From CAVRRZ01 sp963723745 (GTDB lineage Bacteria > Actinomycetota > Actinomycetes > Mycobacteriales > Geodermatophilaceae), in the NCBI GenBank assembly GCA_963723745.1, contig CAVRRZ010000004.1, positions 558,001 through 622,000 of the forward strand: 64,000 nt of DNA, read 5' to 3'. The translations under genes were made by a program, and so were the position numbers. Each line of letters starts with the position of its first letter. The first letter of the stretch is position 1. Shown here piece by piece: positions 1 to 10,899 of this stretch. The notes below the pieces were generated by a model. The model was not told where the DNA came from and did not search any database. It saw nothing but the letters and a program-made list of their open reading frames with translations.

Positions 1-112
1 CGGTGCGCGCCCCGGCGTCCTCCAGCGCCTGCCGAGGTTGCTCCAGCTCCACCCGCTCCACGCCGTCGGCCGCCAGGATCGCAACCCGTCGTCCGTTCAG
101 CTCCCCGGCCAT
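1..112 (-). CDS. DJ-1/PfpI family (type 1 glutamine amidotransferase-like) protein, N-terminal part
   Basis: Only the first 37 codons are inside the window; the gene runs off the left edge. The ATG lies at 112-110. The protein opens with a short polar stretch followed by RRVAILAADGVERVELEQP, the first beta strand and turn typical of DJ-1/PfpI family proteins such as general stress protein 18. Members are stress-linked glyoxalases, deglycases or proteases; the catalytic Cys nucleophile is beyond the window, so function cannot be checked. The start is one base after the stop of the upstream dehydrogenase gene, so the two are probably co-transcribed and translationally coupled, and would share the palindrome upstream of that dehydrogenase. 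Confidence 0.75.
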   Translation of the reverse strand, partial: MAGELNGRRVAILAADGVERVELEQPRQALEDAGART

Positions 113-113
113 G

Positions 114-1268
114 TCAGGCACCCGCCATCGCCGGGTGGAGCACGACCTTGGTCCAGCCGTCGTCCCGCTTGTCGAAGTGCTCGTAGGCCTCCGGCGCGCG
201 GTCGAGGGGCAGCTCGTGGCTGACGATGAACGACGGCTCGGCCTTGCCCCCGGCGATGAGGTCGCGCAGTTGCCGGTTGTACTTCTTGACCGGCGCCTGT
301 CCATTGCCCATCTTCTGGCCCTTGAACCAGTGCATGCCGTAGTCGAAAGCGACCTTGCCCTGCTTGGCCAGCTCGTCCGGCGCGCCGGGATCCTGCGGGA
401 TGAACACCCCGACGACGCCGATCGAGCCGGTGAAGCGCACCGAGGCGACCAGCCGGTTGAGCGTCAGGTTCGGCTGCTCCTGGCCGTCGGGGTCGTGCGC
501 CTGGTAGCCGACGCACTCGCACCCGTTGTCCGCACCCAACCCCATCGTCTGGTCGAGAACCGCCTGCACGGGGTCGACCTTCGAGTCGTCGATGGCGATC
601 GCCCCGATCGACTCGGCCAGCCGCAGCCGGTCGGGCTGCCGGTCGACGACCATCACCTTGCTCGCTCCTCGGATGGTCGCCGAGAGGGCGGCCATGAGCC
701 CGACCGGGCCGGCGCCGCAGATGACGGTCTGGTCACCGGGCTTCACGCCGGCCATCTCCGTCGCGTGGTAGCCGGTCGGGAAGATGTCGGACAGCATCAC
801 GTAGTCGGTCTGCCGTTCCTCGGCGTCCTCGCCCAGCCGCAGGCAGTTGAAGTCACCCCAGGGCACACGCAGCAGCTCCGCCTGCCCACCGCCGTACGGG
901 CCCATGTCGGCGAAGCCGTACGCGGCGCCCGCCCACTCCGGCTTCGGCTGCGCCGTCAGGCAGTAGTTCGTGAGCTGGCGCTCGCAGTTCTTGCAGTGTC
1001 CGCAGGCGATGTTGAACGGCAGGACGACGTACTCCCCCACCCGCACCTTGTCGACCCCGTCGCCGACCTCGACCACCTGGCCGAGGTTCTCGTGCCCGAA
1101 CCAGCGGCCGGGCTCGAAGTCGGTCCGGCCCTCGTACATGTGCAGGTCCGAGCCACAGATGTTCGCCGAGGTGATCCGCACCAGGACGTCGGTCGGCCGC
1201 TCGATCCGCGCGTCCGGTACGTCCCTGACGCTGACCTTCCGCGGCCCCTCGTAGACCACTGCCTTCAT
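114..1268 (-). CDS. Zinc-dependent alcohol dehydrogenase, glutathione-independent formaldehyde dehydrogenase type
   Basis: A 384-residue medium-chain dehydrogenase of the FdhA-like group. Visible marks are the catalytic zinc ligands Cys38 (ICGSDLH) and His59-Glu60 (GHE), four structural zinc cysteines at 89, 92, 95 and 103, and the NAD(P)-binding CGAGPVG at 184-190. The long insertion after the structural zinc lobe is typical of glutathione-independent formaldehyde dehydrogenases, which oxidise or dismutate small aldehydes in the cytoplasm. The true substrate is not known. It is followed by the DJ-1/PfpI gene, and a second member of the family lies at 8576-9751; both sit behind copies of the same 18-bp palindrome (here 1355-1372), which suggests coordinated stress expression. 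Confidence 0.9.
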   Translation of the reverse strand: MKAVVYEGPRKVSVRDVPDARIERPTDVLVRITSANICGSDLHMYEGRTDFEPGRWFGHENLGQVVEVGDGVDKVRVGEYVVLPFNIACGHCKNCERQLTNYCLTAQPKPEWAGAAYGFADMGPYGGGQAELLRVPWGDFNCLRLGEDAEERQTDYVMLSDIFPTGYHATEMAGVKPGDQTVICGAGPVGLMAALSATIRGASKVMVVDRQPDRLRLAESIGAIAIDDSKVDPVQAVLDQTMGLGADNGCECVGYQAHDPDGQEQPNLTLNRLVASVRFTGSIGVVGVFIPQDPGAPDELAKQGKVAFDYGMHWFKGQKMGNGQAPVKKYNRQLRDLIAGGKAEPSFIVSHELPLDRAPEAYEHFDKRDDGWTKVVLHPAMAGA

Positions 1269-1354
1269 GCTGCTGCCTCCTCGTGGCGGGTGTACCCACC
1301 GCTCCGGGTTCGGGTCGGGGCCCCGATTGCACCCGGCGCAGCGGGGGGCTCGGA

Positions 1355-1372
1355 ATCGGCAGACATGCCGAT
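1355..1372. promoter_or_regulatory. 18-bp palindromic operator-like site, upstream of the first dehydrogenase
   Basis: ATCGGCAGACATGCCGAT, with perfect 7-bp arms around a 4-bp centre. It lies 86 bp before the minus-strand dehydrogenase start and is one of seven matching sites in the window. No -35/-10 boxes can be assigned with certainty. Confidence 0.7.
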
Positions 1373-1439
1373 CCCCGGCCAGGGGTCCGCCGCCTGGCCC
1401 CCGGCGGCAGGCCGGGCACGGGTCACGGGACCCGTCCGT

Positions 1440-3959
<2,520 letters not shown>

Positions 3960-4023
3960 CGCTCGTCCGTCCCGGGAGTGGCGTGGTCCCCTACTGCCCT
4001 ACTCGTCCCGGGTCGGGATCTCC

Positions 4024-4041
4024 ATCGGTCATCCTGCCGAG
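4024..4041. promoter_or_regulatory. 18-bp palindromic operator-like site, upstream of clpC-like gene
   Basis: ATCGGTCATCCTGCCGAG matches the shared consensus except at positions 8 and 18. It lies 64 bp before the minus-strand clpC-like start, almost the same distance as the site before the SRPBCC gene (63 bp). Confidence 0.65.
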
Positions 4042-4181
4042 GCGGCCGTCCAGGGAAGGTGGAGCGCCCGACCGGGCCGGCGGTCACGGAGCCAGGCCGC
4101 CCCGGCCGGGGAACTGGACCGGCGCGTCCCCGCCGGCTCAGGACTACGGGGTGCTGACCAGCGTCATGGCACCGGAGAACC

Positions 4182-6467
4182 TCAGCCGGGGGCCCGCGCC
4201 ACGGTCGGGTGCAGGCCGGTCCGCCAGCGGAAGGCCGCCCCGGCGGGGTTCGTGAGGGGCAGGTGCTCGGGGGCGGACGGCCGGGCGAGAAGGTACCCGC
4301 TCGCGGAGTCGGCCCCGATGGCGCTGAGCGCGGTCAGCTGCGGCAGGGTCTCGACCCCTTCCGCGATGACGTGGGCCTCGAGCGCCCGCGCCAACGTCAC
4401 GATGCCCCCCACCAACGCGTCGCCTCGAGCTGTGCCGAGGTCGTGGACGAAGGACCTGTCCACCTTGATGACATCGACCGGGAACTCTCGCAGGCGAGCC
4501 AGCGAGCTGTAGCCGGTCCCGAAGTCGTCGATGGCGATCGACACCCCCAGCTCGTGTATCCGTTCCAGCACCTCCGCCGCTGCGGAGCAGCCCGCGAGGA
4601 CCGACTCGGTGACCTCGATCCCGAGGCGGCGCGCGGGCAACCCGGCACGGTCCAGCCGGTCAGCGAGCCGGACGGGGAACTCCCGGTCGGCCAGCTGCTG
4701 CGGGGACGCGTTGACCCACACCCGGAGGTCGGGAAGATGCGCCCACCGACCGGCCGCCTGCTCGACGGCCCGGGCGAGGACCAGCTCGCCGATGCGGTGG
4801 ATGAGCCCCGTCTCCTCGGCCACCCCGATGAACTCCTGAGGGCCGATGAGGCCACGGGAAGGATGCCGCCACCGGACCAGCGCCTCGACGTGGCAGATCC
4901 GCTCGACCCGGAGGTCGAAGGCCGGCTGGTACTCCACGAACAACTCGTCCCGGTCCAGGGCGTGGCGCAGGTCGTTCTCGATCTCGATCCGGCGCACCGA
5001 CTCCACGTGCATCCGCTCGTCGAACCAGACAGCCCGTTCCCGACCGGTGTCCTTGGCGCGGTAGAGCGCCGCGTCGGCCTCCCGGAGCAGGATGTCCAGG
5101 TCGGCCGGGCGGGCCGCCGTGGCCAGGCCGACGCTGACCGTGACGAGGAGGCGCGCGCCCACCTCGACCGGCTCCCGGCTGGCCTCGACGACCTGCTCGG
5201 CGAACCGGCCGGCGTCCTCGACGGAGCGGTCCACCAGAACGACCACGAACCCGTCGCCGCCGAAGCGGGCCACCAGATCGGCGGGGCCGGCCAGGGCGGC
5301 GAGACGTCGCGCGAACTCGCTGAGGACGCGGTCGCCGGTGCCGTGCCCCAGGCTGTCGTTGACCAGCTTGAACCGGTCCAGGTCGATGAAGGCGATGGTG
5401 AGGCGGGCCCCCGGCTGCCCGGCGAGTACCCGGTTCACCTCCTGCAGCAACCCGGCGCGACTGAGCAGGCCGGTCAGCTCGTCGTGCGTGGCCCGGTGGG
5501 CCAGATCGCGTTGCGCCCGTTCCGCCGCCCGGCGCGCCGCCCGCTCGGCGGCCAGCAGTCGCTCCCGCTCCTGCTCCATGGCGCGCCGCTCGGAGATGTC
5601 CCGGAGGTAGATGGCGATCCCTCCCCGGCGCAGGGGGTACACGCGGACCTCGCACCAGAGGTCCGCCTCGTCGTAGCAGGACTCGAGGGTCGCGGCCCGT
5701 CCGGTGCCCGCAACCCGGCGGTAGGTCTCCTCGAACTCGGTGCCGAGCAGCGCGGGAAACCGGGCCCAGAGGTTCGCGCCCACGACCGTGTCGCGGGAGA
5801 CGCCGAGACGGGCCTCGGCCTGCGCGTTGATGTACGTCATCCGCCAGTCGGCGTCGACGCCGATGTACATGTCGCTGATGGACTCGAGGCCCTCGATGGC
5901 CTCGGCCGCCGTCCGGGTGGTCGCCTTCGCCCGCGCCGCCTCGGCCTCCGCCGTGCGCACGTCCCGGAAGGACACGTAGGCCCGGAGCTGACCCCCGTCG
6001 AGGAAGGTGGCCATGGTGACCTCGGCCGGAAAGGTGGACCCGTCGCCATGGCGGAACCGGAACACCCCGCGAAAGGCGCCTTCCCGCGCCCGGGTCTCGA
6101 GCGCCTCCCTCCACCGGCGGTCACCGCGGTCGACGATCCCGTCGCGGCCGAGCTCGATCAGCTCGACCTCCGTCCGCCCGAGCAGTTCGCAGGCCCTGGC
6201 GTTCGCGCCGAGGGTGCGCCCGTCGGCCGAGGTGATCAGCACCCCGTCCAGCCCGTGGATGAACAGTGCCTCGTAGACGCTGGTGCGCAGGGTCGAGGGA
6301 GGCGAGCCGAGGACCACGTCGGTGTATCGGCCGACCGTCGGGTCCGGTTCACGGGGTTCCGCCGGAGGGGTGAACCGGTGCTGCCGGGGAGCGCCGTGCC
6401 TCGGAGCGGCGATCACGGCCTCCCCGGGTCGCGTGCGGTGGCCGGCCCATGCCGGCCGCCGCGTCAT
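4182..6467 (-). CDS. PAS-PAS-GGDEF-EAL protein, c-di-GMP phosphodiesterase candidate with degenerate GGDEF
   Basis: About 761 residues if translation begins at the ATG 6467-6465; the open frame extends further upstream but that part is low in recognisable structure. Two PAS sensor domains (about 62-175 and 190-295) are followed by a short coiled linker, a GGDEF domain (about 325-485) and an EAL domain (about 500-750). The GGDEF signature is GGDGF (403-407): the catalytic glutamate is replaced by glycine, so cyclase activity is unlikely. The EAL domain keeps EALVRW (528-533) and the later DDFGTGYSS motif, so hydrolysis of c-di-GMP is plausible. No transmembrane segment is evident, so it should be cytoplasmic. 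It is divergent from the glycosyltransferase gene, and the palindrome at 6647-6664 lies in the shared upstream region. Confidence 0.85.
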   Translation of the reverse strand: MTRRPAWAGHRTRPGEAVIAAPRHGAPRQHRFTPPAEPREPDPTVGRYTDVVLGSPPSTLRTSVYEALFIHGLDGVLITSADGRTLGANARACELLGRTEVELIELGRDGIVDRGDRRWREALETRAREGAFRGVFRFRHGDGSTFPAEVTMATFLDGGQLRAYVSFRDVRTAEAEAARAKATTRTAAEAIEGLESISDMYIGVDADWRMTYINAQAEARLGVSRDTVVGANLWARFPALLGTEFEETYRRVAGTGRAATLESCYDEADLWCEVRVYPLRRGGIAIYLRDISERRAMEQERERLLAAERAARRAAERAQRDLAHRATHDELTGLLSRAGLLQEVNRVLAGQPGARLTIAFIDLDRFKLVNDSLGHGTGDRVLSEFARRLAALAGPADLVARFGGDGFVVVLVDRSVEDAGRFAEQVVEASREPVEVGARLLVTVSVGLATAARPADLDILLREADAALYRAKDTGRERAVWFDERMHVESVRRIEIENDLRHALDRDELFVEYQPAFDLRVERICHVEALVRWRHPSRGLIGPQEFIGVAEETGLIHRIGELVLARAVEQAAGRWAHLPDLRVWVNASPQQLADREFPVRLADRLDRAGLPARRLGIEVTESVLAGCSAAAEVLERIHELGVSIAIDDFGTGYSSLARLREFPVDVIKVDRSFVHDLGTARGDALVGGIVTLARALEAHVIAEGVETLPQLTALSAIGADSASGYLLARPSAPEHLPLTNPAGAAFRWRTGLHPTVARAPG

Positions 6468-6646
6468 GCGGTGACGCCCCGAGTATCGGTCGCCGGACAG
6501 GTGTCCTGGACCGGACGACGGCACGCGCTGTCGATGGCGCCGATCGAGGGAGGCGATGGCCGGCAGACTCCCGTGCCGCGGCAGCCTGAGCGTGCCGCCG
6601 AGGGCGACGCGAAGAACCTGAGCCGACCGGGGCGCCGGATGGCGGA

Positions 6647-6664
6647 ATCGGTTGCTCTGCCGAT
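6647..6664. promoter_or_regulatory. 18-bp palindromic operator-like site between the EAL gene and the glycosyltransferase
   Basis: ATCGGTTGCTCTGCCGAT. It is 84 bp before the glycosyltransferase start and 179 bp from the divergent EAL gene start, so the plus-strand gene is the likelier target. Confidence 0.65.
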
Positions 6665-6748
6665 GGTTGCCGGTCGAACCGTCGGCTTCCATCGGAGACG
6701 GTCCCGTTTCACGCGACGCCCGTGCGCCGCCCTCCTCCAGGACGTTCC

Positions 6749-7880
6749 ATGCGCATCGGCCTCATCGCCCCTCCCTGGATTCCCGTGCCGCCCCCGGCCT
6801 ACGGGGGCACCGAATCGGTCATCGACCGGCTGGCGCGCGGCCTCGTCCGGGCCGGTCACGAGGTCCTCCTCGCGGCGGCGGGCCAACAGCACGTGCCCGG
6901 TGGGCCAGGTGCCGGGTACGGACGAAGCCGTCGACGGGGCGCCGGCCAACGGCGGGGCGGTGACCGAGCTCCGACACGTCGTCACCAGCTACGCGGCCAT
7001 GGCCGACGTCGACGTCGTCCACGACCACACGATGTGCGGACCCGGGTACCGCCACCGCCCGGCGGGCGTCCCTGTCGTGACCACCAACCACGGCCCGTTC
7101 GACGAGGTGCTGAACCCGATCTACACGGCCTTGCACGACGTCCCGGTGATCGCCATCTCCCGCTCCCAGGCCTCGACCGCCGACGGCGCCCGCATCGCCG
7201 CCGTCATCCACCACGGCATCGACGTCGCCGCAGTGCCGGAGGGAGCCGGGACGGGTGGGTTCGCCGGCTTCCTCGGGCGGATGTGCCCGGACAAGGGCCC
7301 GCGGGAAGCGGCATTGATCGCCCGTGCCGCCGGCGTGCCGCTGAAGATGGCCGCCAAACTGCGCGAACCCGCCGAACGGGCGTACTTCGAGGCCGAGGTC
7401 AAGCCGCTCCTCTGCTCCGACGTCGAGTACGTCGGCGAACTCGGCGAGCAGGACAAGTTCGAGCTGCTCGGCACGTCCTTCGCCCTGCTCAATCCCATCC
7501 AGTGGCCCGAACCCTTCGGCCTGGTGATGATCGAGGCCCTGGCGGCCGGAACCCCGGTGGTGTCCACCCCGACAGGCTCGGCCCCGGAGATCGTGGACGA
7601 CGGGGTGACCGGCTACCTGCGGAAGGGATGCGCCGCGCTCGCCGACGCACTGACGGCCGCGGCGGACCTCGATCGGGCCACCTGCCGGGCCGCGGCCGAA
7701 TCTCGCTTCGCCACCGAGCGCATGGTCCGGGAACACGTGCAGCTGTACACCGATCTCATCGGCTCCGATCTCACCGGCTCCGACCGGTGGCGGGCACGCC
7801 CGCGGGCAGTCGATCCCCCGGTGTCACGCAGGGTGGGAGGCCTCCAGCGGGCGGGGCTCGCAGCGCAGCTCGACGCCTGA
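6749..7880 (+). pseudogene. Family 4-type glycosyltransferase interrupted by a +1 frameshift
   Basis: The ATG at 6749 opens a GT-B glycosyltransferase (MRIGLIAPPWIPVPPPAYGG), but the frame fails near residue 45. From there the family-like sequence continues in the next frame (NSTCPVGQVPGTDEA, then DVDVVHDH and the donor-site region WPEPFGLVMIEALAAG) to the TGA at 7880. Removing one G from the GGG at 6880-6882 restores a single protein of about 376 residues. Either the gene is inactivated or this is a sequencing error in a G run; both halves look well preserved, which favours error or a very recent mutation. Intact relatives transfer sugars from nucleotide-sugar donors in glycan or compatible-solute synthesis. 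A palindrome precedes it (6647-6664). Confidence 0.75.
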
Positions 7881-7940
7881 CAGCACGCCGACCGCCACCG
7901 GGCGTGCGCCGCTCCACGCTGCTGGTCGTGGTGATGCGTA

Positions 7941-7958
7941 ATCGGTCGTCCTGCCGAT
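7941..7958. promoter_or_regulatory. 18-bp palindromic operator-like site upstream of the SRPBCC/dehydrogenase operon
   Basis: ATCGGTCGTCCTGCCGAT, lying 63 bp before the ATG of the SRPBCC gene. Confidence 0.7.
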
Positions 7959-8021
7959 GGAGCTCACCCTGCCGCCGGGCTTGGCTGGACGCGCAGGCCC
8001 ACCTTTTCTTCAGGAGTGCTC

Positions 8022-8579
8022 ATGGAGCTGACCTCGACGACGACCGTCAACAAGCCGCCGCAGGAGGTGTTCGGCTTCTGGCACCGGCTGGAGAACCTGG
8101 TCGCGTTCATCGCCCACCTGGACGAGGTGCGGGTGACCGGCCCGCGCTCCAGCCGCTGGACCGCCAGCGCACCGTTCGACACCGTCATCGAGTGGGACGT
8201 CGTGACCACGGCCGACGTCGCCGCGGAGCGCATCGCCTGGGCGTCGGTCGAGGGCTCCGACGTCGACACCACCGGCGAGGTGCTCCTCGTTCCCGCACCG
8301 GGCAGGCGGGGCACCGAGGTACGCGTCACGCTGCGCTACGACATGCCCGCGGGCCCGCTCGGCCGGGCGATCGCCAAGTACTTCGGCGACGATCCCTCGC
8401 AGGCGCTCGACGACGACCTGCGGCGCCTCAAGCAGGTGATGGAGACCGGCGAGGTCGTGCGTTCCGAGGGCGCCCCCTGGGGCAAGCGGGCCCGCAAGGA
8501 GTTCCCGCAGCGCCCGGCGCGGCCGCTGAGTGCCGAGGAGCTGCAGGAGCTCCGGGGGCGCAAGGAGGTCCTGGCGTGA
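8022..8579 (+). CDS. SRPBCC-fold (polyketide cyclase/dehydrase-like) protein
   Basis: A 185-residue cytoplasmic protein starting at the ATG 8022, with AGGAG five bases upstream; the in-frame GTG at 8016 lies within that ribosome-binding site and is rejected. The N-terminal pattern TTTVNKPPQEVFGFWHRLENL followed by a strand-rich middle and a long C-terminal helix is that of the START/SRPBCC superfamily of hydrophobic-ligand binding proteins. No catalytic function can be assigned. Its stop overlaps the GTG of the second zinc dehydrogenase by four bases, so the pair forms an operon; the two proteins may handle the same metabolite, but this is inference. Confidence 0.8.
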   Translation: MELTSTTTVNKPPQEVFGFWHRLENLVAFIAHLDEVRVTGPRSSRWTASAPFDTVIEWDVVTTADVAAERIAWASVEGSDVDTTGEVLLVPAPGRRGTEVRVTLRYDMPAGPLGRAIAKYFGDDPSQALDDDLRRLKQVMETGEVVRSEGAPWGKRARKEFPQRPARPLSAEELQELRGRKEVLA

Positions 8580-9751
8580 AGGCCAACTGCTTCGTCGGGG
8601 AGAACAAGGTCGAGGTGCAGGAGGTCCCCGACCCGACGATCCTCAACAGCCGGGACGCGATCGTGAAGATCACGTCGACGGCGATCTGCGGCTCGGACCT
8701 GCACCTGGTCGACGGCTACGTGCCCACGATGGAGAAGGGCGACGTGCTCGGCCACGAGTTCATGGGCGAGGTCGTCGAGGTCGGCCCCGGGGTCGACGGG
8801 TCGAGGCTGCGGGTCGGCGACCGCGTCGTCGTCCCCTTCCCGATCGCCTGCGGCGCCTGCCTCGCCTGCCAGGCAGAGCTGTACTCCTGCTGCGAGAACA
8901 CCAACCCCAACGCCGGCGTCGCCGAGAAGATGTTCGGGCACCCCGTCGCCGGGATCTTCGGCTACTCGCACCTGACCGGCGGCTTCGCCGGCGGGCAGGC
9001 CGAGTACGCCCGGGTGCCGTTCGCCGACGTCGGCCCGATCCGCATCGAGAGCGACCTCGCCGACGAGCAGGTGCTGTTCCTCTCCGACATCCTGCCCACC
9101 GGCTACATGGGCGCGGAGATGTGCGACATCCAGGACGGCGACGTCGTCGCGGTCTGGGGCGCCGGGCCGGTCGGTCAGTTCGCGATGGACAGTGCCAGCG
9201 TGCTCGGCGCGGCCATGGTGATCGCCATCGACGGCTTCCCCTACCGCCTGGAGATGGCCGCCTCCCAGGGCTACCGGACGATCGACTTCACCGACACCGA
9301 CGTCCGCTCCGCCCTGCTGGAGATGACCGCTGGGCGGGGACCGGACAAGTGCATCGACGCCGTCGGCATGGAGGCCACGCACGGAACCGCCGACGTGCAC
9401 CTCTACGACCGGCTCAAGCAGGCGGTCCGCTCGGAGACCGACCGGCCGCACGCCCTGCGCCAGGCGATCCTCTCCTGCCGCAGCGGCGGCATCGTGTCGG
9501 TCATCGGGGTCTACGGCGGTCTGGTCGACAAGTTCCCGGCCGGCGCCTGGATGAACCGGTCACTCACCCTGCGCACGGGCCAGTGCCACGTGCAGCGGTA
9601 CATGCGCCCGCTGCTGGACCGGATCGAGCGCGGCGAGATCGACCCGACCCGGGTGATCACCCACCGGCTGCCCCTGGCCGAGGCCCCGCACGGCTACGAC
9701 ATCTTCAAGAACAAGGCCGACGGCTGCGAGAAGGTGGTCCTCACGCCCTGA
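8576..9751 (+). CDS. Zinc-dependent alcohol dehydrogenase, second formaldehyde-dehydrogenase-like paralogue
   Basis: A 391-residue medium-chain dehydrogenase starting at GTG 8576 (AAGGAGG seven bases upstream), overlapping the SRPBCC stop. It shows the catalytic zinc pattern ICGSDLH (Cys38) and GHE (59-61), structural zinc cysteines 92, 95, 98 and 106, and the nucleotide-binding WGAGPVG. It shares architecture with the protein at 114-1268 but has a different zinc lobe and C-terminal half (an insert with RPHALRQAILSCRSGG), so the two are not recent duplicates. Likely role: aldehyde or alcohol redox during stress. The 3' end overlaps the convergent lysR gene by 11 bases. Confidence 0.9.
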   Translation: MKANCFVGENKVEVQEVPDPTILNSRDAIVKITSTAICGSDLHLVDGYVPTMEKGDVLGHEFMGEVVEVGPGVDGSRLRVGDRVVVPFPIACGACLACQAELYSCCENTNPNAGVAEKMFGHPVAGIFGYSHLTGGFAGGQAEYARVPFADVGPIRIESDLADEQVLFLSDILPTGYMGAEMCDIQDGDVVAVWGAGPVGQFAMDSASVLGAAMVIAIDGFPYRLEMAASQGYRTIDFTDTDVRSALLEMTAGRGPDKCIDAVGMEATHGTADVHLYDRLKQAVRSETDRPHALRQAILSCRSGGIVSVIGVYGGLVDKFPAGAWMNRSLTLRTGQCHVQRYMRPLLDRIERGEIDPTRVITHRLPLAEAPHGYDIFKNKADGCEKVVLTP

Positions 9752-10691
9752 TCGCCAGCGCCCTGGAGGGGCGAGGAGGCGCCGCGACGAGAACCTCCGG
9801 GGCGTCGACCGCCGCGACCAGGAAGTCGACGAGGCGGCCCACGGCGGGGCGGGCCGGCCGGCGCCAGACGACCTCCAGGTCGAGGAGCAGAGGGGGAACG
9901 AGCGGCCGCACGACGATCCCGCCGACGCCCATGTGCTCGGCGACCCCGAGGATCCCGGGGGCGACGCCCGACCCGGCCGCGACCGCCCGCAACATCGCCT
10001 CGGGGCTGTTGATGAGGTCCGGCTCGACGACGACCTGCCCCGGCCGTGCCCCCGCCGGCAGCAGGTGGTCCACGGTGCGCTGCCAGATGCCCGCGAAGGG
10101 GGACAGCGGGAACATCACCGCTGAGTCGGAACCGAGACCGGCGACCGGGATCACCGCACGGCCGGCGAGCGGGTGCGCCACCGGCAGGACGACTCCGAAC
10201 AGCACCGAGCCGAGGACGACACCGTCGAGGTCACGGTGCGCCTGCGGACGGTTCCAGACGACCGCTGCATCGGCCCGCGCCTGCCGGACCGCCTCGATGG
10301 CGTCGTCCCCGGGGCTGGACGTCACGAACACCTCGAGGCCCGGCATGGCGGAGCCCACCGCTCGCAGCGGGCCGTCGAGGACCCGGTCGGCCATGGTGCA
10401 GACCCGCAGGGTCACCTCCTCCCGGCGCGAGACCCCTGCGGATCGCACGTCGTCTCGTGCCCGGTCGACCTCGGCCAGGATCACCCGCGCCCGCTCGGCC
10501 AGGACGAGCCCCGCAGGCGTCAGCTCGGCTCCGCGCGGAGTGCGATCGAAGAGCGTGACGCGCAGGTCCCGCTCCAGAACACGAATCTGCTGCGAGAGCG
10601 ACGGAGCGGCGACGTGCAACCGGCGAGCGGCCGAGGAGAAACGCCGCTCCTCGGCCACGGTGAGGAAGTACCTGAGCTGGCGCAGGTCCAC
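9741..10691 (-). CDS. LysR family transcriptional regulator
   Basis: A 316-residue protein beginning MDLRQLRYFLTVAEERRFSSA, the standard LysR winged-helix start (helix-turn-helix about 1-60), followed by a two-lobed periplasmic-binding-like effector domain. It is convergent with the dehydrogenase operon, overlapping it by 11 bases, and divergent from the GAF-LuxR gene at 10900. In the intergenic region GTGAG-N7-CTCAC (10733-10749) is a possible LysR-type inverted repeat. Effector and targets are unknown. It is not closely related to the other three LysR proteins of the window. Confidence 0.9.
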   Translation of the reverse strand: MDLRQLRYFLTVAEERRFSSAARRLHVAAPSLSQQIRVLERDLRVTLFDRTPRGAELTPAGLVLAERARVILAEVDRARDDVRSAGVSRREEVTLRVCTMADRVLDGPLRAVGSAMPGLEVFVTSSPGDDAIEAVRQARADAAVVWNRPQAHRDLDGVVLGSVLFGVVLPVAHPLAGRAVIPVAGLGSDSAVMFPLSPFAGIWQRTVDHLLPAGARPGQVVVEPDLINSPEAMLRAVAAGSGVAPGILGVAEHMGVGGIVVRPLVPPLLLDLEVVWRRPARPAVGRLVDFLVAAVDAPEVLVAAPPRPSRALAIRA

Positions 10692-10779
10692 AGATCAGGC
10701 TACCGCCGGTGAGGGGACCCGGTGGTCGACGCGTGAGGCCAGGACTCACAGGCCTTTGGTTCTACGTCAGGGCGCAAGA

Positions 10780-10808
10780 GGTATGACGCCACGTTCCCGC
10801 GGTATGAC
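10780..10808. repeat. Direct repeat GGTATGAC x2, helically phased
   Basis: GGTATGAC occurs at 10780-10787 and 10801-10808, start-to-start 21 bp, or two helical turns. The repeats are about 92-120 bp before the GTG of the LuxR gene, and could be binding sites for tandem dimers of a regulator. Confidence 0.4.
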
Positions 10809-10899
10809 TACCTGGTCGGTGTCCCCCCGACCGGTCGAGCAGCCGGTGCGGTCGTGGCTGGGAGCGGCGCGCCACTGCTGGGTTCGTCGGGAGGTTGAC

